Assembly (NCBI GenBank): GCA_035318745.1
Contig: DATHEA010000003.1
Location: 1-14,777 of the forward strand
Length of the DNA: 14,777 nucleotides
Origin: VRUE01 sp035318745
Lineage (GTDB): Bacteria > Actinomycetota > Thermoleophilia > Solirubrobacterales > 70-9
Direction of reading: 5' to 3'
The number at the start of each line of letters is the position of its first letter. The stretch's first letter is position 1. A program made the translations under genes and the position numbers. The notes under the pieces were generated by a model, which did not search any database, had not been told where the DNA came from, and saw only the letters and a list, made by a program, of their open reading frames with translations. This document shows positions 12,924 through 14,777 of the stretch, in pieces.

Positions 12924-14195
12924 CTAGTGGGTAGCCGTAACCGTCGTCAACGGATAGCCGAGGTGCGCCACCCGCTCGGGTAGATCGACGTGCAGCCAGT
13001 GCGAGACGTGGCTGGGCAGGGTCTCGAGGATGATCTCGCCGTATTCGCCTCCGTTCAGCGCCGCGACGATGTCGTCGTAGGCGTTCGGACTGTTGGCGAC
13101 TCGACCCGCGATCTCCGCCCCCGACTCTTCCTGGAGCCGTGGCAAAGCACTCTCCAGCACCTTCTCCCCGTCGGTGGTGTCCGCGCTGACGCGATCGAAC
13201 GGGAGGTGATCGGGGTTCGGAACGAGCAGGAAGAACTTCGCCGGGCCGGCCGCCGCCCGTTCGCGCATCGCAGCGACCAGGGCCGGCGTCGCCTCGGTCT
13301 TGTTGGTGACGACGAGGACACTGGGCTCGCCCACCGCCCCCTCTGCGGCCGGGCCAGGCACGTCGGCCAATTGGGCTTCCGCGCTGGAGACCGCGATCCG
13401 GTCTCGCTTGGAGATCGTCAGGTAGACGACCAGGGCAAGAATCGTGGTCAGGAAGATGACACTGGTCAGGATCGTCCCCAGGCCAAGGCCGGTTTCTTCG
13501 ACGGGCTGGGAGAGGTAGTCGCCGATCGAGGCGCCGAGCGGGCGGGTGAAGATGTAGGCGATCCAGAAGGCGAGGATCGCGTTCAGCTTGAAGCGGAAAT
13601 GGGCCACGGTGACGACCGCGATCGCCCCGGCGAAGATCCCCACCGAAGGCAGGTAGCCGAGTTCGAGCTTCTCCGCCACGAGGTCTCCGGCCGAGGTGCC
13701 GAGGGCGAAGGTGAAGAGGATCGCCAACCAGTAGAAGCCCTCGCGACGGGTGGTGACGATGGTGTGGACCGAGAGAGTCCTCTCGCTCCAGTACCAGGCC
13801 CCGAAGACGCAGGCGAGGATGACGCTGAAGGCGATCGTCGTCGTCTGCAGTTCGACGCCGAGGTTGTCGACCAGATTGTCGCTGAAGAGCGTGCCGACGA
13901 CGCTGATCAGGACGACCGCGAGCCAGTAGATCCCCGGCACGTATTTCCTCGATCTGAACTGGAAGACCAAGATGGCGATCAACGCCGCGGCCATGATGTA
14001 GGTCGTATTGGTCAGGCCGAGACCGAGGTTTTCGTTCAGCAGGTCCGCCGCGGTCTCCCCAACCGTCGTGCAGAGGATCTTGATCACCCAGAAATAGAGG
14101 GTGATCTCCGGCACCTTGTTGAGCATCTGACGACCCAGCAACGGGGTGACGTTGCGGGGGACTTCGGCTAGCGGCGGTGCTGCGATCTCATTCAT
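12924..14195 (-). CDS. DUF347 (COG4705-type) membrane protein with C-terminal soluble domain
   Basis: A 423-residue protein. Residues 27-260 contain four DUF347 repeats of about two membrane helices each, with conserved Trp and acidic residues: KVPEITLYFWVIKIL (repeat 1), YVPGIYWLAVVLISVVGTLFSD (2), TRREGFYWLAILFTFALGTSAGD (3) and LAFWIAYIFTRPLGASIGDYL (4). The function of this family is not established. Residues 270-290 are a linker. Residues 291-423 form a soluble alpha/beta region (SVLVVTNKTEAT, KFFLLVPNP, GEIILETLPSHVSHWLHVDLPERVA, YPLTTVTA) resembling nucleotide-binding universal-stress-protein-like domains. No ribosome site precedes ATG 14195, and a copy of the shared element lies 33 bases upstream. 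It sits between two histidine kinase genes and is the intact paralogue of the broken gene at 5139-5904. Confidence 0.88.
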   Translation of the reverse strand: MNEIAAPPLAEVPRNVTPLLGRQMLNKVPEITLYFWVIKILCTTVGETAADLLNENLGLGLTNTTYIMAAALIAILVFQFRSRKYVPGIYWLAVVLISVVGTLFSDNLVDNLGVELQTTTIAFSVILACVFGAWYWSERTLSVHTIVTTRREGFYWLAILFTFALGTSAGDLVAEKLELGYLPSVGIFAGAIAVVTVAHFRFKLNAILAFWIAYIFTRPLGASIGDYLSQPVEETGLGLGTILTSVIFLTTILALVVYLTISKRDRIAVSSAEAQLADVPGPAAEGAVGEPSVLVVTNKTEATPALVAAMRERAAAGPAKFFLLVPNPDHLPFDRVSADTTDGEKVLESALPRLQEESGAEIAGRVANSPNAYDDIVAALNGGEYGEIILETLPSHVSHWLHVDLPERVAHLGYPLTTVTATH

Positions 14196-14218
14196 GGCGC
14201 GGCAGTGTTGGGTACCGC

Positions 14219-14236
14219 GCTTAATTGCAGATGAGA
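14219..14236 (-). promoter_or_regulatory. Shared regulatory element, copy upstream of the intact DUF347 gene
   Basis: TCTCATCTG on the minus strand at 14236-14228, continuing CAATTAAGC. It lies 24-41 bases before ATG 14195, in the 59-bp gap after the upstream kinase. Its extension is shared with the element before the broken DUF347 copy. Confidence 0.55.
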
Positions 14237-14254
14237 GCCGCGCAGCTCATCCAC

Positions 14255-14777
14255 TCATCGCCGTCGGTTTCCATTTGACCCGCCGACCGCCCGGCCGGAC
14301 GGAACGACCGGAAGCGTGACGGTGACGGTGGACTGCTCCGCCCGGACCTTGCCGCCGTGGCGCTCTGCCGTCGCCCTGACTATCGCAAGCCCGATACCCG
14401 AGCCGGCGCGCCCGCGCGCCTCATCGGCGCGCCAGAACCGCTCGAACGCACTCTCCTCGCTGCCGGCTGGAAACCCTCCGCCCTCGTCGGTGACGGCGAC
14501 CTCCGCCTGCCCATCGGCGACCCGCAGCGAAATCGTGATTCGGCCCCCGGGAGGTCCGTGCACGGCCGCGTTCTCGAGCAGGTTCTCAAAGCTGCGGGCG
14601 AGCGCGTCGGGCTCGCCGATGACCGTCGCCGACCCCGCGATCTCGGTGACGACGTTGAAACGGCCGGCGCTGACCTCGGCCACGGTGCGCTCGAGCCGCA
14701 CCGGCTGCTCAGGCCCGGCGGCACCCGTCTCGCGCTCGAGCACCAGCAGGTCGTCGACCAGCCGGCGCAGGCGGTCG
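14255..14777 (-). CDS. Histidine kinase, C-terminal part (5' end outside the window)
   Basis: The frame enters from the right edge. It reads DRLRRLVDDLLVLERETG, the end of a HisKA dimerisation helix, then a complete ATP-binding domain: N-box FENLLENAAVHG, TDEGGGFP (G1), FERFWRADEARGRAGSGIGLAIV (F- and G2-boxes) and a final strand VTVTLPVVP. It ends SGRAVGGSNGNRRR with TGA at 14255. The first codon that could pass for a start (GTG 14743) lies inside the HisKA region, so the gene clearly continues beyond the window. Its response regulator is probably also outside, upstream. The DUF347 gene starts 59 bp after its stop, so this kinase and the DUF347 gene may share a transcript in addition to the element between them. 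Confidence 0.92.
   Translation of the reverse strand, partial: DRLRRLVDDLLVLERETGAAGPEQPVRLERTVAEVSAGRFNVVTEIAGSATVIGEPDALARSFENLLENAAVHGPPGGRITISLRVADGQAEVAVTDEGGGFPAGSEESAFERFWRADEARGRAGSGIGLAIVRATAERHGGKVRAEQSTVTVTLPVVPSGRAVGGSNGNRRR

Overview
The window is GC-rich with strongly GC-biased third codon positions. It carries several winged-helix regulators of a long two-part type that I associate with Thermoleophilia/Solirubrobacterales (Actinomycetota), together with a lipoprotein, two-component genes and an FtsX-type exporter. I infer an actinobacterium of that kind. This rests on gene style alone, since no marker gene is present. I see no rRNA, tRNA, CRISPR array or insertion sequence.

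Left part (1-4.6 kb): a plus-strand gene enters from the left edge (2-550) and converges, with a 22-bp overlap, on a small minus-strand helix-turn-helix protein (529-957). Next, all on the minus strand, come an acyl-CoA dehydrogenase (1065-2219), a small winged-helix-like protein (2266-2532) coupled by ATGA overlap to an ArsR-like regulator (2529-3200), and a second ArsR-like regulator (3393-4025). The second regulator has a promoter region holding three GGG-n-CCC palindromes. A roughly 400-bp gap (4026-4421) contains these palindromes, a possible 19-codon leader ORF followed by competing hairpins, and then a plus-strand XRE regulator (4422-4616).

Right part (4.6-14.8 kb): everything is on the minus strand and looks like one functional island. 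In transcription order it holds a histidine kinase cut by the window edge; a DUF347 membrane protein fused to a soluble C-terminal domain; an OmpR-type response regulator and its kinase; and an operon of PsbP-like lipoprotein, two ABC ATPases and a 901-residue FtsX-type permease. These are followed by a second DUF347 gene that is internally deleted and frameshifted, and by a small acidic secreted protein. A strong hairpin (4642-4672) closes the island against the convergent XRE gene.

The most notable signal is a repeated element, TCTCATCTG on the minus strand. It lies just upstream of four of the minus-strand units in this island, and a related two-half-site version lies in front of a fifth. 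Some copies show 11-bp spaced half-sites, as expected for an OmpR-family regulator. I infer that the response regulator encoded here controls itself, the exporter operon, both DUF347 genes and the secreted protein, forming a local envelope-response regulon of unknown stimulus.
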